A stretch of 64,000 bases of DNA from Sutcliffiella cohnii (GTDB taxonomy: Bacteria > Bacillota > Bacilli > Bacillales > Bacillaceae_I). Location: the NCBI RefSeq assembly GCF_002250055.1, contig NZ_CP018866.1, forward strand, positions 1,480,501 to 1,544,500, written 5' to 3'. Within the stretch, counting starts at the first letter, position 1, and each line of letters starts with the position of its first letter. This document shows, one piece after another, positions 26,565 through 35,192 of the stretch. The position numbers and the translations under genes were made by a program. The notes under the pieces were generated by a model. The model did no database searches and was not told where the DNA came from. It was given only the letters and a program-made list of their open reading frames with translations.

Positions 26565-27644
26565 ATTAAGGATAAAGGTTTAAAACTAAAACTGATCAAA
26601 TATTACATAGCAAATGAATGGTTTCCACATATGGAAGCAGAAATATATTTTGCAGAAGGTGTATCACCCCAGAGGAAGACTGTAACTGATCTCGATACTG
26701 TGGCATTAATACCATCCAACTTTGGGGAGCTTAGTTTTTTGATAGGAGATTGTAAAACCTTAAAAAATCAATCTCCTATAACCAGATCTTTTTGGTTAAG
26801 TGGATTAATGGGATTGTTGAGGGCAGAAAGAGGAATAGTTCTTCTCACTAAGGAAATTGAGAGAGATCATAAACAACTATCTTCTAATATGAATGTGAGC
26901 CTAATGTCAGAAAAAGATTTTGAAATTCTTGCAAAAAAAACTACTACAAACTATAAATTGGTAAACAGCGCACTGTGCGATGGTGATACCTGGGATAAAT
27001 ATTTTGAATTGTACAAGAGGTTCCCACATTTAGAAAATGCAGTGAAATACGTCAAAAATGATTTTTGGAATATTTCTGATGATAAATTGAAGCTTAGAAA
27101 GACACTTTACACAATTAGAGGGATTCGAAGAGAGCTTAATCCAGATAATCCCGAACATGTAGCCCTTCTAATTGACCTAATCTCTCTATTCTCTGTAACT
27201 CTAAACAGAGTTACTCTGGATATTTTTAATCAGTATCTTCTTCCAGAGACAAAGGAGAACCTATCAAGAGAATTAAAAATTTGGTTATGGGGAGGAATGG
27301 ACCAATATTTATATTGGAATAAGTTATACCAAATAGCTAGTAATAAAGGTAATGATAATGAAATTGAACTTCCAGAATGGGATTTATTTGTCCAATTAAT
27401 TAGGCAATTCCTAGAAGAACCCTATTCAACGTCCAGAATTCCCTTGTTATTGAGAGAAATAGCTTTTGAAACCATGTCTGCCCACTCAAGTGATTATACT
27501 CTTTCTAGGCAATTAGCAACAAAATATAGCCAAGCTGCTAAATTTGCTGTAATGATTGCTTCGTACGTATGTAAAGCAGCATTGTTACCGAAGGATTTTG
27601 ATTCATTGATAAGTGAAAAATTAATGGATCTACAATCTTTTTAA
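26565..27644 (+). CDS. Nuclease-like protein (PD-(D/E)xK-type N-terminus), second gene of the pair
   Basis: The frame is open from 26550 and protein-like before its first ATG at 26631: IKDKGLKLKLIKYYIANEWF precedes MEAEIYFAEG. The N-terminal 100 residues then give KTVTDLDTVALIPSNFGELS and FLIGDCKTLKNQSP, fitting the E...D-x-D...(D/E)CK layout of restriction-endonuclease folds. The rest (about 150-360) is helical without recognised motifs. The possible start is ATT 26565, nine bases after AGGGGGGG, or expression as a fusion through the G7 tract; ATG 26631 lacks a ribosome binding site and would cut off the first helix. Likely the effector of an unnamed two-component defense unit. Confidence 0.5.
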   Translation: MKDKGLKLKLIKYYIANEWFPHMEAEIYFAEGVSPQRKTVTDLDTVALIPSNFGELSFLIGDCKTLKNQSPITRSFWLSGLMGLLRAERGIVLLTKEIERDHKQLSSNMNVSLMSEKDFEILAKKTTTNYKLVNSALCDGDTWDKYFELYKRFPHLENAVKYVKNDFWNISDDKLKLRKTLYTIRGIRRELNPDNPEHVALLIDLISLFSVTLNRVTLDIFNQYLLPETKENLSRELKIWLWGGMDQYLYWNKLYQIASNKGNDNEIELPEWDLFVQLIRQFLEEPYSTSRIPLLLREIAFETMSAHSSDYTLSRQLATKYSQAAKFAVMIASYVCKAALLPKDFDSLISEKLMDLQSF

Positions 27645-27799
27645 AATGGCTGAGGAGATATTATAATTAGTTTAGTAAGGAAGAGTATTAGTCTAACATT
27701 GATTATTTTTGACCAAACAAAATATATGCAATAGGAAATTACCTTTGTGGCTATTATTTAAAATATATAAAAAAATCTCCTTATATGTAAAGAGCATCA

Positions 27800-28156
27800 T
27801 ACAAGTACACGACCCACGCTAGTACAATAGACCAGTGGCCACTCTAGATATTTGGTGAAACATGAACCAGACACAAACCATATGCTCTGGTGAATAGGTT
27901 GGAATGAGAATAAGATCCTGCGACTCCGATAATAAAATCGGAGTCTTTTGTTTGTAGTTTGTTCGGTGTACAATTGCTTCTCTTCCACCGATGTATGATG
28001 CCCCGTAATATAAGCAACTATTGTTAATGACGTACTGTGGCTTTTCCTTTACATAATAATCTCCTTCCCACTCCAAAACTTAAGTTTGGTGGAACGGATA
28101 AAATTGAGGAAGAATAGCAATCGTGCTGCTAGTGATTGTATACTTGTCCATCATAT
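27800..28156 (-). pseudogene. comK-family pseudogene (nonsense mutation, 3' truncated)
   Basis: Minus strand: MDKYTITSSTIAILPQFYPF, then HQT-stop-VLEWEGDYYVKEKP, then YYGASYIGGREAIVHRTNYK and SPEHMVCVWFMFHQI. It is a clear paralogue of the ComK-family gene at 29.0-29.5 kb, which has CGA (Arg) where this copy has TAA. The match ends after MFHQIS, so the C-terminal third is gone. The sequence before the stop and the ribosome-binding region are still recognisable, so inactivation looks moderately recent. Confidence 0.75.
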
Positions 28157-28170
28157 AATGTCCAGATGGA

Positions 28171-28212
28171 ACGAGGGGACAGGAATTATGCACACATTTG
28201 TTACCAGCGATT
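28171..28212 (+). repeat. Dispersed palindromic element, copy 5 (left half only)
   Basis: ACGAGGGGACAGGAATTATG and CACACATTTGTTA are present, then similarity stops and the right arm (CCTGTCCCCATGTCCC) is absent. It lies just upstream of the broken comK and of copy 2 of the tRNA-like cassette. Confidence 0.7.
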
Positions 28213-28262
28213 ATTGCAGTTAATTTGTATGTTACTAGGTTTATTTTGACAAGGTATTTGTT

Positions 28263-28800
28263 GCTAAGGCAATAAGGGGAAGTATTTAAAGAGTGGAAAT
28301 AGAATAAACTGAATAATGATAGGGAATATTATATTTCGTTACAGCAGTAATGTTTTTTCGGGACTTATAGCTCAATGGTAGAGCAACAAGTATACGCTGA
28401 GTGTCTAGTTGGTTCGATTCCAACCAAGTCCACTATTTATGAATAAAGGTATTTTAATGAGTATTCATTATGAGAGAGTATAATGAAAATTCAAACCCAA
28501 GACCTATTCTATGGGGCTTTGTTAACACAGATTGCAGAACTCTCATCTTTTAAAGCGCTTAATATTCACTTTATGGGCAGTATCGCGTCAACAATAACAC
28601 AAGGCTGTTTGTTAAATATTTAACCAAGGAATCATCAACTAGCATTTTAAGTTTAGTTATTATGAATTACAATCCATTCAAAATGATTGTAGTTTACGAG
28701 CCAAGTGTCTTATGCTTAGTGTTCGGCGAAGTAACTATCTGTGCACTAGATATTGAAGAGTTTTCTAATTTAATAGATGTTACCTCAAAAGAAACCCAAT
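28263..28800 (+). repeat. Duplicated cassette, copy 2
   Basis: Counterpart of 17155-17730: leader, tRNA-like sequence, GAGTATTCATTATGAG linker, and the small gene. Copy 2 keeps the 3' end of the small gene that copy 1 has lost, while its 5' half is more damaged. Confidence 0.8.
28361..28432 (+). tRNA. tRNA-like sequence, copy 2 (degenerate)
   Basis: Same D arm, loop TATACGC and T arm as the copy at 17261, but the acceptor is GGACTTA against CAAGTCC (one more mismatch), the anticodon stem is ACAAG against TGAGT, and the 3' CCA has become CTA. It is further decayed than copy 1 and is most likely a pseudogene. Confidence 0.45.
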
Positions 28801-28937
28801 CAACTATTGTAGAAGTTCCACCTAATGGTTCAATGCATGTAAAAGGAACAGTAGGAAAGCTGCCTAAAACATTGCCTCATAATTCGTTTCCGAATAAGCT
28901 TTTTGGTCAATTGGCTGAGTCTTTGACTGTTAATTAA
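28483..28937 (+). pseudogene. Small gene of unknown family, copy 2 (frameshifted)
   Basis: ATG 28483 opens MKIQTQDLFYGALLTQIAEL-like sequence that is broken by small deletions around 28560-28660. From about 28684 the frame is clean: VVYEPSVLCLVFGEVTICAL, then DIEEFSNLIDVTSKETQSTI and GSMHVKGTVGKLPKTLPHNS to a TAA at 28935-28937. Combining both copies predicts an ancestral protein of about 150-160 aa ending in a GSMHVKG...PHNSFP...LF region. Neither copy encodes it intact. Function unknown. Confidence 0.55.
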
Positions 28938-28999
28938 AAACAAATAGGGAACTAATTGCAAAAAATAATCGAGGAATTGATACCAGACTTCATGTCCCT

Positions 29000-29470
29000 T
29001 TAATTAAAACTAAAACTAAACATCTGATTAGTACAAAATAATGAATGTATTACGGAAGCTTTTTGGATTTGTTGGTGAATGACTTCTGCGGATATGGGAA
29101 GGGGTAGCTCTTCGCCGTTATGAAAAACAATCGTGGAACCAGCAGGAGTTGATGTGATTTTCTTTATTTGGTGAAACATTATCCAGACACAATCCATGTG
29201 CTCCGGTGAATGAGTGGGTATGATAATTAGTTCTTGTGACTCCGATAGTAAAATTGGAGTCTTTTGTTTGTAATTTGTACGATGTATAACTGCTTCTCTT
29301 CGACCTTCGTATGATGCGCCGTAATGTAGGCAATTGTTGTTAATGATGTAGAATGGTTTTTCCTTTACATAATATTCTCCATCCCACTCCAAAACTCGAG
29401 TTTGTAGGAATGGGTGAAAATGAGGGAGAATAGCAATCGTGCTACTTGTAATCGTATACTCGTCCTTCAT
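29000..29470 (-). CDS. comK: ComK-family competence regulator paralogue
   Basis: 156 aa from the ATG at 29470. Family features: TSSTIAILPHFHPF at the start (ComK has GATIAVLP), YYVKEKPFYIINNNCLHYGA, SYEGRREAVIHRTNYKQKTP, IIIPTHSPEHMDCVWIMFHQ and NGEELPLPIS. These match the B. subtilis ComK order, including the cysteine and W/H positions. ComK binds AT-box pairs and activates competence genes. The protein is shorter than B. subtilis ComK (192 aa) and lacks its C-terminal extension, like the second ComK of many Bacillaceae. The GAAAGGAG lies 16 bases before the ATG, an unusually long gap; an earlier in-frame ATG at 29506 has no binding site. Confidence 0.78.
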   Translation of the reverse strand: MKDEYTITSSTIAILPHFHPFLQTRVLEWDGEYYVKEKPFYIINNNCLHYGASYEGRREAVIHRTNYKQKTPILLSESQELIIIPTHSPEHMDCVWIMFHQIKKITSTPAGSTIVFHNGEELPLPISAEVIHQQIQKASVIHSLFCTNQMFSFSFN

Positions 29471-29584
29471 ATTTATATTAACAAATCTCCTTTCAAAAAT
29501 ATGCATGGGAAGAGGCGAAAAATAATAGTTGATATGTTTTCTAGAATGTTAAGTCCTTCATTAGAAAACTAAATGTAGAAGTAA

Positions 29585-29836
29585 TTAATCCCCTTTGTTT
29601 TCATTGGCTAATTTACTGTGTTCATTAAACAATCGATCAATACTAATGCCGGTGTTTTGATTGATTTTATATAATGTATTACTCTCCGGTAGATGAACTC
29701 CACGTTCTATTCGATTGAGTGTATTAGAGTCTATACCAATCTTAAAGGCAAATTCATCAGTGGTAATGTCCATTTCCATTCTTCGCAGACGTATTAATTT
29801 TCCTAGTAGTTTTTTGTCTAGATTTTCCACATCCAT
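29585..29836 (-). CDS. Small Xre-type helix-turn-helix protein
   Basis: About 83 aa. A Cro/C1-type HTH covers most of it: GKLIRLRRMEMDITTDEFAF, IGIDSNTLNRIERGVHLPES and YKINQNTGISIDRLF. An ATG at 29836 sits almost on AAAAAGGGG, while GTG 29830 has better spacing; the exact start is unsettled. Divergently placed relative to nothing obvious; it lies upstream of comK on the same strand, 115 bases apart, so it could be co-transcribed with it. It probably acts as a local repressor. No cognate toxin or partner is evident. Confidence 0.65.
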   Translation of the reverse strand: MDVENLDKKLLGKLIRLRRMEMDITTDEFAFKIGIDSNTLNRIERGVHLPESNTLYKINQNTGISIDRLFNEHSKLANENKGD

Positions 29837-30053
29837 TCCCCTTTTTAACACATTATGTAAGGGGATAAGAAAATACGGAACGACGCTTGTGTCGAGTTTT
29901 TACAAAATAAGGGGCTTTTCTGATGTTTTTTTATAAAAGTGATGAACGATAGATGTTTTCCTGAAGTTTTAGCTCAAAAAAGTATATGTATCGGCAAATT
30001 TCTTCCAAAAAACATGGTAAAATCGTGTTTGGAGTTTACTAGAATAATAGGAG

Positions 30054-30269
30054 ATGCCAAAAAATAAAGGAATATACCTATTTTTATATATTTTAGGCCC
30101 TGTGTCTAAAGAACTAGAATTTGTTGCGCGTGAGTTAGAAAAAAGTGTGTTTACAAGGCCCCGGACAATGTTGACGCATGCGAGAGTGTTTGTAGAAAAT
30201 ATTTTACAATTAGTAATGAAAGTGGAAGGGTTCATAGAAGTAAATTGGATGACATTAAAGGTCCGATAA
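30054..30269 (+). pseudogene. Short fragment resembling a DUF4145-like N-terminal helical region
   Basis: A 71-codon frame reads LGPVSKELEFVARELEKSVF, then TRPRTMLTHARVFVENILQL. The pattern of a helix followed by P-x-T-M-L-x-HAR-x-F-x-E resembles the N-terminal helical module found before nuclease/helicase domains in restriction-like proteins (DUF4145 type). It has no properly spaced ribosome binding site and stops after VNWMTLKVR, so I read it as a remnant. The assignment is weak. Confidence 0.3.
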
Positions 30270-30340
30270 AGGGGAAGTGCTAGAAATTCCATACTTCCTT
30301 CGTGATGTATTCCTACTATTTCATAGTCTGAAGAGGATAA

Positions 30341-30419
30341 ATGGACAGGAATATTGTGCACGCATTTGTTAACAGTAATGTAAAAAATGTGTATACGACT
30401 TTCCTGTCCCTATGTCCCA
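30341..30419 (+). repeat. Dispersed palindromic element, copy 6
   Basis: ATGGACAGGAATATTGTG, CACGCATTTGTTAACAGTAA, AAAATGTGTATACGAC and TTTCCTGTCCCTATGTCCC. Close to copies 2 and 7 and in the same orientation, 200 bases before the DUF262 gene. Confidence 0.85.
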
Positions 30420-30625
30420 CATGTTCACATAGTCGACTTTCTTGCCCTCTATAGGATAATACCGTAACATTTCGGGGGGGCTGTTTCAGTCTCTTTATTT
30501 GCCATTCAATAGCTTTTTCTACCTATAGAGTGGTATATTGAAAATAGGAGATATACACATTAAAGGTGAAAGAATTGTATTAAGGCAAAATTAGAAAAGA
30601 ACAACAATAACAAGGGGAAGTTTAT

Positions 30626-32230
30626 ATGAAGCAACCTGAAAATGTTAATATAAAGTTTGGAGACCTTATTAATCAGATTGATAGTGGAGATATCAAAATT
30701 CCACAATTTCAAAGGGAATTTGTTTGGTCTAAAACTAAATCAGCTGAGTTGTTGGACTCTATTCTTAAGGGATATCCAATTGGAAGTTTTACTTTATGGA
30801 AGACTACAGAGAGATTACGTACGATACGTAATTTAGGTGGCGCTAATTTACCTGATGCCAGAGAAGATCATCCAATTGACTATGTATTAGATGGACAACA
30901 AAGAATGACAAGTTTATATGCGAGTTTTAAAGGCTTAAAAATAAACAAGAATTCAAATGTTGAGGATTTTGAAGAAATTTATATAGATCTAACAGTAGAA
31001 GAAAATGGTCAGCTTGTTATTACCGATGTAAAAGATAGAAAAAAAGAAGAAGTAATTAAGCTAAAAGAGTTATTATATGGTGGCAGAAAGTTAATGAGAA
31101 TCTATCCAGAGTCGCTTGATGCTAAATTAGAAGAGTATAAAAACCGCTTCATTACTTATACCTTTTCTGGCATTATTCTAAAGAATGTACCCATTGATAT
31201 TGCAACTGAAGTATTTTCGAGGTTAAATGTCGGCGGTCAACCTTTATCGACTTTTGAGATCATGGTTGCTAAAACATATGATGAAACGAAAAACTTTGAT
31301 TTATCGATTAAATATGATGAATTTATAAATCGTGTTGAAGATGTTGGATATGAAACAATCTCAGCGAGTACTCTTCTTCAATTAATTGCTGTGCTCATTA
31401 AAAAGGAATGTACAAGAAAGCATATCTTGAGTTTGAGTCGAGATGAATTTATAAAAATTTGGGATAGTGCCATTGATGCACTCGAACATGCAATAGATTA
31501 CTTCAAGAGTTACTATCGTATTCCAGTTTCTAAGTTGCTCCCATATAATGCTTTGCTTATTCCTTTTGCTTATTTTTTCTATCATCATAATGATCGACCA
31601 AATAACACACAAAGAAGATACTTGGAGGATTTCTTTTGGCGTACCTCTATATCAGAAAGATATTCACAATCCTTAGAAGCAAAAGTTGCTCAAGATATTA
31701 AAAGGATCGACAAAATTTTAGAAGAAAAGCTACCTAATTATGACTATGAGGTAAATATAGAGCCTTCAGACATTATAGACAATGGCTGGTTTAGTACTGG
31801 AAGAAGTTTTATAAAAGCAATTCTTTGCTTGTTCACCTATCAGGAACCAAAATCATTTTTGGATAATTCAAAAGTTACCTTAGATAATGATTGGTTAAAA
31901 ATTGCTACGAGCAAAAATTACCACCATTTTTTTCCTAAAAAGTTTTTAGAAGGAAAAAAAGAGGAGTTTTATATTAATCATATAGCTAACATAACGATTG
32001 TTGATGATTATCTAAATAAAAGAAAAATAAAAACCAAGGATCCGTCCATCTATATGTCTGAATTTCAAAAGGCCAATAGAGACCTAGAAAATACGATGAA
32101 AACACATTTAATAGATCTTGATAACTTTGGAATTTTCACAGATGATTATGACACTTTCCTTAATAAAAGAGCCGAAGCAATAAGTAATGAATTAAAGAAA
32201 AAAATAATAAAACAGTCACTCTCAAAATAA
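30626..32230 (+). CDS. DUF262/HNH (GmrSD-like) modification-dependent endonuclease
   Basis: 534 aa. The DUF262 (GmrS-type, ParB-like) domain has IPQFQREFVWSKTKSAELLD near 24-43, GYPIGSFTLW, and the nucleotide motif DGQQRMTSLY near 89-98. The C-terminal part carries an HNH-like site: YHHFFPKKFL near 432-441, then IANITIVDDYLNKRKIKTKD near 453-472. Fused GmrS/GmrD-like proteins of this sort cleave glucosylated or otherwise modified phage DNA using NTP. Ribosome binding site AAGGGGAAG before the ATG. Single gene, between two palindromic elements. Confidence 0.8.
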   Translation: MKQPENVNIKFGDLINQIDSGDIKIPQFQREFVWSKTKSAELLDSILKGYPIGSFTLWKTTERLRTIRNLGGANLPDAREDHPIDYVLDGQQRMTSLYASFKGLKINKNSNVEDFEEIYIDLTVEENGQLVITDVKDRKKEEVIKLKELLYGGRKLMRIYPESLDAKLEEYKNRFITYTFSGIILKNVPIDIATEVFSRLNVGGQPLSTFEIMVAKTYDETKNFDLSIKYDEFINRVEDVGYETISASTLLQLIAVLIKKECTRKHILSLSRDEFIKIWDSAIDALEHAIDYFKSYYRIPVSKLLPYNALLIPFAYFFYHHNDRPNNTQRRYLEDFFWRTSISERYSQSLEAKVAQDIKRIDKILEEKLPNYDYEVNIEPSDIIDNGWFSTGRSFIKAILCLFTYQEPKSFLDNSKVTLDNDWLKIATSKNYHHFFPKKFLEGKKEEFYINHIANITIVDDYLNKRKIKTKDPSIYMSEFQKANRDLENTMKTHLIDLDNFGIFTDDYDTFLNKRAEAISNELKKKIIKQSLSK

Positions 32231-32631
32231 ATGCTAGCAAAGGAAAAAGCTGCTTAAGTTTTTACTTACATGATCAAACTGAAAATGCTAAATTTATTTA
32301 CCACTATTGTCTTACAATCTATTCTAAATCTTTTCTTCATAAGTAGTATCAATTCGAGCCCGACCATCTTTTTATTAGATAGAATAAGCTAATTTAGAAA
32401 AGATTGAACACTCATTAATGTTGATAAGTCAATATTTGTGGGTGTTTTGTTTTAGAGGAAAATGGTTGAAAAGGTTGGTTTTGAAATCATATTACACATT
32501 TTATGCACAAGAGAATACCTTTTATTCTGGAGTAACCATTCTATAATGTAGGTAGTTAATAAATTGCAGTAGAATTTATACTGCGCAATAAATATGATGA
32601 ATTTTAGGTAACTTGTGTAACAGTGTATGAA

Positions 32632-32714
32632 ACGAGGGGACAGGAATATTGTGCGCACATTCGTTTGCAAAAATGTCAAAAAATGTGTGTACGACTTTCC
32701 TGTCCCCATGTCCC
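32632..32714 (+). repeat. Dispersed palindromic element, copy 7 (best preserved)
   Basis: ACGAGGGGACAGGAATATTG through CTTTCCTGTCCCCATGTCCC. Outer arms GGGGACAGGAA/TTTCCTGTCCCC and inner arms GCGCACATT/AATGTGTGT form a long imperfect hairpin. Same orientation as the others. Confidence 0.88.
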
Positions 32715-33025
32715 TACAACATAGCTACGCATATGATAGGGAGAAAAATAAGTAAGTATGGGTTGTTTAAACTGCTAGAAAAAAGAAGCAAACTAGGATA
32801 TGAAAAAACCAAGATGATGCACTTACCTCCTAAAACTTCACTTTAAGGAAATGTTCAACTAAAGTAATAGGAGAATAGCAGCGGGTTGCTAAGATTACCA
32901 TTTATTAATTAAGTAAAAATCTGTATACTTGAAATGAGAGTATTATAGGAAATTAGAATGATATCAGTGAAATTAAAAAAGGTTGATAAAACTTTGGATA
33001 CGTTCTAGAAGGGTTATTTCCTAAA
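32715..33025 (+). other. Decayed intergenic DNA
   Basis: No intact gene. A 37-codon frame beginning at 32730 (MIGRKISKYGLFKLLEKRSK) has no ribosome binding site and no recognised family. The stretch continues into two hsdM relics downstream. Confidence 0.35.
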
Positions 33026-33148
33026 GATAACCTGCATTTACGTTGGAATCGATGCAAGCAATTAGGATCACCGGAAGAATTGTATGAGGTAGTATCAAAA
33101 GAGGTGTTCTTTTATAATAGATCTACATGGAAAGAGTACTCTACTTAG
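33026..33148 (+). pseudogene. Possible relic of an HsdM N-terminal region
   Basis: In one frame the bases read DNLHLRWNRCKQLGSPEELY and EVVSKEVFFYNRSTWKEYST before TAG. The LRW...LGSPEELYEVVSKEVF pattern resembles the helical N-terminal segment of some type I methyltransferase subunits, where 'DP/EE-x-(M/L)-(Y/F)-E-x-V-x-x-x-V-F-P' is common. Too short for a firm call; stops and shifts surround it. Confidence 0.35.
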
Positions 33149-33205
33149 TTTAATACATGAGTGAGGCGTTGTTCTTGATTCATACATTCAATATGTTAGA
33201 TAAGG

Positions 33206-33427
33206 TTATCGATGGGGAATTGTTAATATACTACTATTGAAGGACAGCGATACAAATGACGACTTATACGAGTTTCTACGCAGATATTCGCTAGCAGACA
33301 CAAGGAATCCAGCAGAATACATAGCCGGGTCTATAATTACATCTTCTGGGTTAGGCTTCATGAGTTCCACCGTCATATCTAGTATGTCGTGGAGTTCGGA
33401 ACTGCCCAATGGTTCCAGATTTTGCAA
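33206..33427 (-). pseudogene. Relic of a type I methyltransferase (HsdM) core
   Basis: On the minus strand: ILDMTVELMKPNPEDVIIDP followed by AMYSAGFLVSASEYLRRNSY. This is the N6-adenine methyltransferase motif I region (consensus DPACGSAGFLVAASEYL), with the CG of the AdoMet loop changed to MY. Nothing upstream or downstream completes it. It is a remnant of an hsdM different from the intact one 150 bases away, which has DPCCGSGGMF instead. Confidence 0.65.
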
Positions 33428-33593
33428 GTTTATATAGAAGATACCATAGTGAATTAATTTTAATGTAAGGATTAGAACATTTTATAACCAAATGTCCCAC
33501 TGAATTGATATAGATCGTACGATGCTTCGAGTTCGGGTAATGAACATATGTCTTAAGGTGACTTAAAAAATAAATAATATGGAGGATTTATAT

Positions 33594-35192
33594 ATGGCGA
33601 AAGCTACGAAAACAAAAGAGGTTACTCTTGAAAGTATATTATGGAATTGTCGTGTTGCCCTGCGTGGAATTGGAAGCACAGAAAAAAATAGAGATGCTGT
33701 TATTGGATTAGTATTTTTAAAATTTGCAGGTGATAAATTTGAAAAGCGTCGTGCCGAAATAAAGGAACAGTACGGTGATGTTCCCGCGTTTCTTGAGAAA
33801 GTATCGTTTTACAATGCTGTTAATGTGTTCTATGTTAATGAAACTGCACGTTGGTCTTTTATTGTAAAAAATGCTAGTGCAAATGATATTGCTGTTATTA
33901 TTGATAAAGCTATGGCAGATATCGAGGAAAGCAATACTCCACTAAAAGGGGCATTGCCACAAAATTTATTTGCTACATTAGGAGCAAGTAAGGCATCCAT
34001 TAAGGCATTGATTGATGAGATTAACAAGATTGATGAACACCGGTTTCATGATGATGATCTTATTGGTCGTGTGTACGAATATTTCTTACAAATTTATGCC
34101 GCTGCTGGTACAAAGGAAGATGGAGAATTCTATACACCAGCTTCCGTAGTTAAATTGATGGCAGAAATTATTGAACCTTATAGTGGAGTTGTATATGATC
34201 CATGCTGCGGTTCTGGCGGTATGTTTGTACAGTCTCTGAAATTTGTTGACCAACATAATGGTAATAGACAAAAAGTATCGATTATCGGTCAGGAAAGTAA
34301 ACAGGATACGTGGCGTCTTTGTAAAATGAATCTCGCAATCCGAGGTATTGCTCATAATTTGGGTGATAAGAATGCATCTACATTTACAGAAGATTTACAT
34401 CAAGATAAAAAAGTAGACTACATCATGGCGAATCCTCCATTTAACCTTAAAGGATGGCGCGGTGAAGATCAGTTGACTGACGATCCACGCTTTAAAGGTT
34501 TTGCAAACCCGCCTGTTGCTAATGCAAACTATGCATGGATTCTTCATATGCTTTCCAAACTTGATGTAACAAATGGAATTGCAGGATTCCTTCTTGCTAA
34601 TGGTGCGCTCAATGCAGATGGAACGGAATATGAAATCCGAAAAGAGCTTTTGGAACGTGATAAAATTGAAGCAATTATTGTTCTGCCTCGTGATATGTTT
34701 TATACCACAGATATCTCTGTTACGTTGTGGATTATGAATATGAATAAGAAAGCAAGAACTGTAAATGGTAGACAGCTACGTGATCGTACAAATGAAGTGC
34801 TTTTTATGGATCTACGTCAATGGAGTAATAATATCGAAGAAATTGTGATCGATAAAGGAAAGAAAAAGAAGAAGACAGTCTTGGACGATAGCCAAATTGC
34901 TGAAATAAAGAAAGTATATAACAATTGGCAAGCAGCAGATACTAGCCTTTATTCCGATGTACCAGAATTCTGTAAGTCTGTTACACTTGAGGGTGAAGGT
35001 GGTCTTCGTGCTAAGAACTATTCTCTTGCTCCTAGCAAATATATCGAGTTTATTGATCACGATATTGATATTGATTATGAAAAAGAAATGACTCGCATTC
35101 AAGCAGAAATGCGAGAAGTGATGAAAGCAGAGAAAAAATCACAAACCATGCTAGAAGAAGCTTTCAAGGGGATTGGTTATGAAATTGAATAA
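33594..35192 (+). CDS. hsdM: Type I restriction-modification DNA methyltransferase subunit
   Basis: 532 aa. N-terminal helical domain (about 1-145, with LGLVFLKF-like AVIGLVFLKFAGDKFEKRR), then the methyltransferase domain with motif I YDPCCGSGGMFVQS near 201 and the catalytic NPPF near 279 (MANPPFNLKGW). It methylates adenine N6 in the sequence chosen by HsdS and is also needed for cleavage. ATG 33594 is preferred because GGAGG lies 9 bases before it; the ATG at 33579 overlaps that site. The hsdS start lies within its last codons. Confidence 0.92.
   Translation: MAKATKTKEVTLESILWNCRVALRGIGSTEKNRDAVIGLVFLKFAGDKFEKRRAEIKEQYGDVPAFLEKVSFYNAVNVFYVNETARWSFIVKNASANDIAVIIDKAMADIEESNTPLKGALPQNLFATLGASKASIKALIDEINKIDEHRFHDDDLIGRVYEYFLQIYAAAGTKEDGEFYTPASVVKLMAEIIEPYSGVVYDPCCGSGGMFVQSLKFVDQHNGNRQKVSIIGQESKQDTWRLCKMNLAIRGIAHNLGDKNASTFTEDLHQDKKVDYIMANPPFNLKGWRGEDQLTDDPRFKGFANPPVANANYAWILHMLSKLDVTNGIAGFLLANGALNADGTEYEIRKELLERDKIEAIIVLPRDMFYTTDISVTLWIMNMNKKARTVNGRQLRDRTNEVLFMDLRQWSNNIEEIVIDKGKKKKKTVLDDSQIAEIKKVYNNWQAADTSLYSDVPEFCKSVTLEGEGGLRAKNYSLAPSKYIEFIDHDIDIDYEKEMTRIQAEMREVMKAEKKSQTMLEEAFKGIGYEIE

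Noticed and set aside
33237..33437. Plus-strand frame opposite the hsdM relic
   Set aside because: The minus strand clearly encodes methyltransferase motif I, so the plus frame is its shadow.
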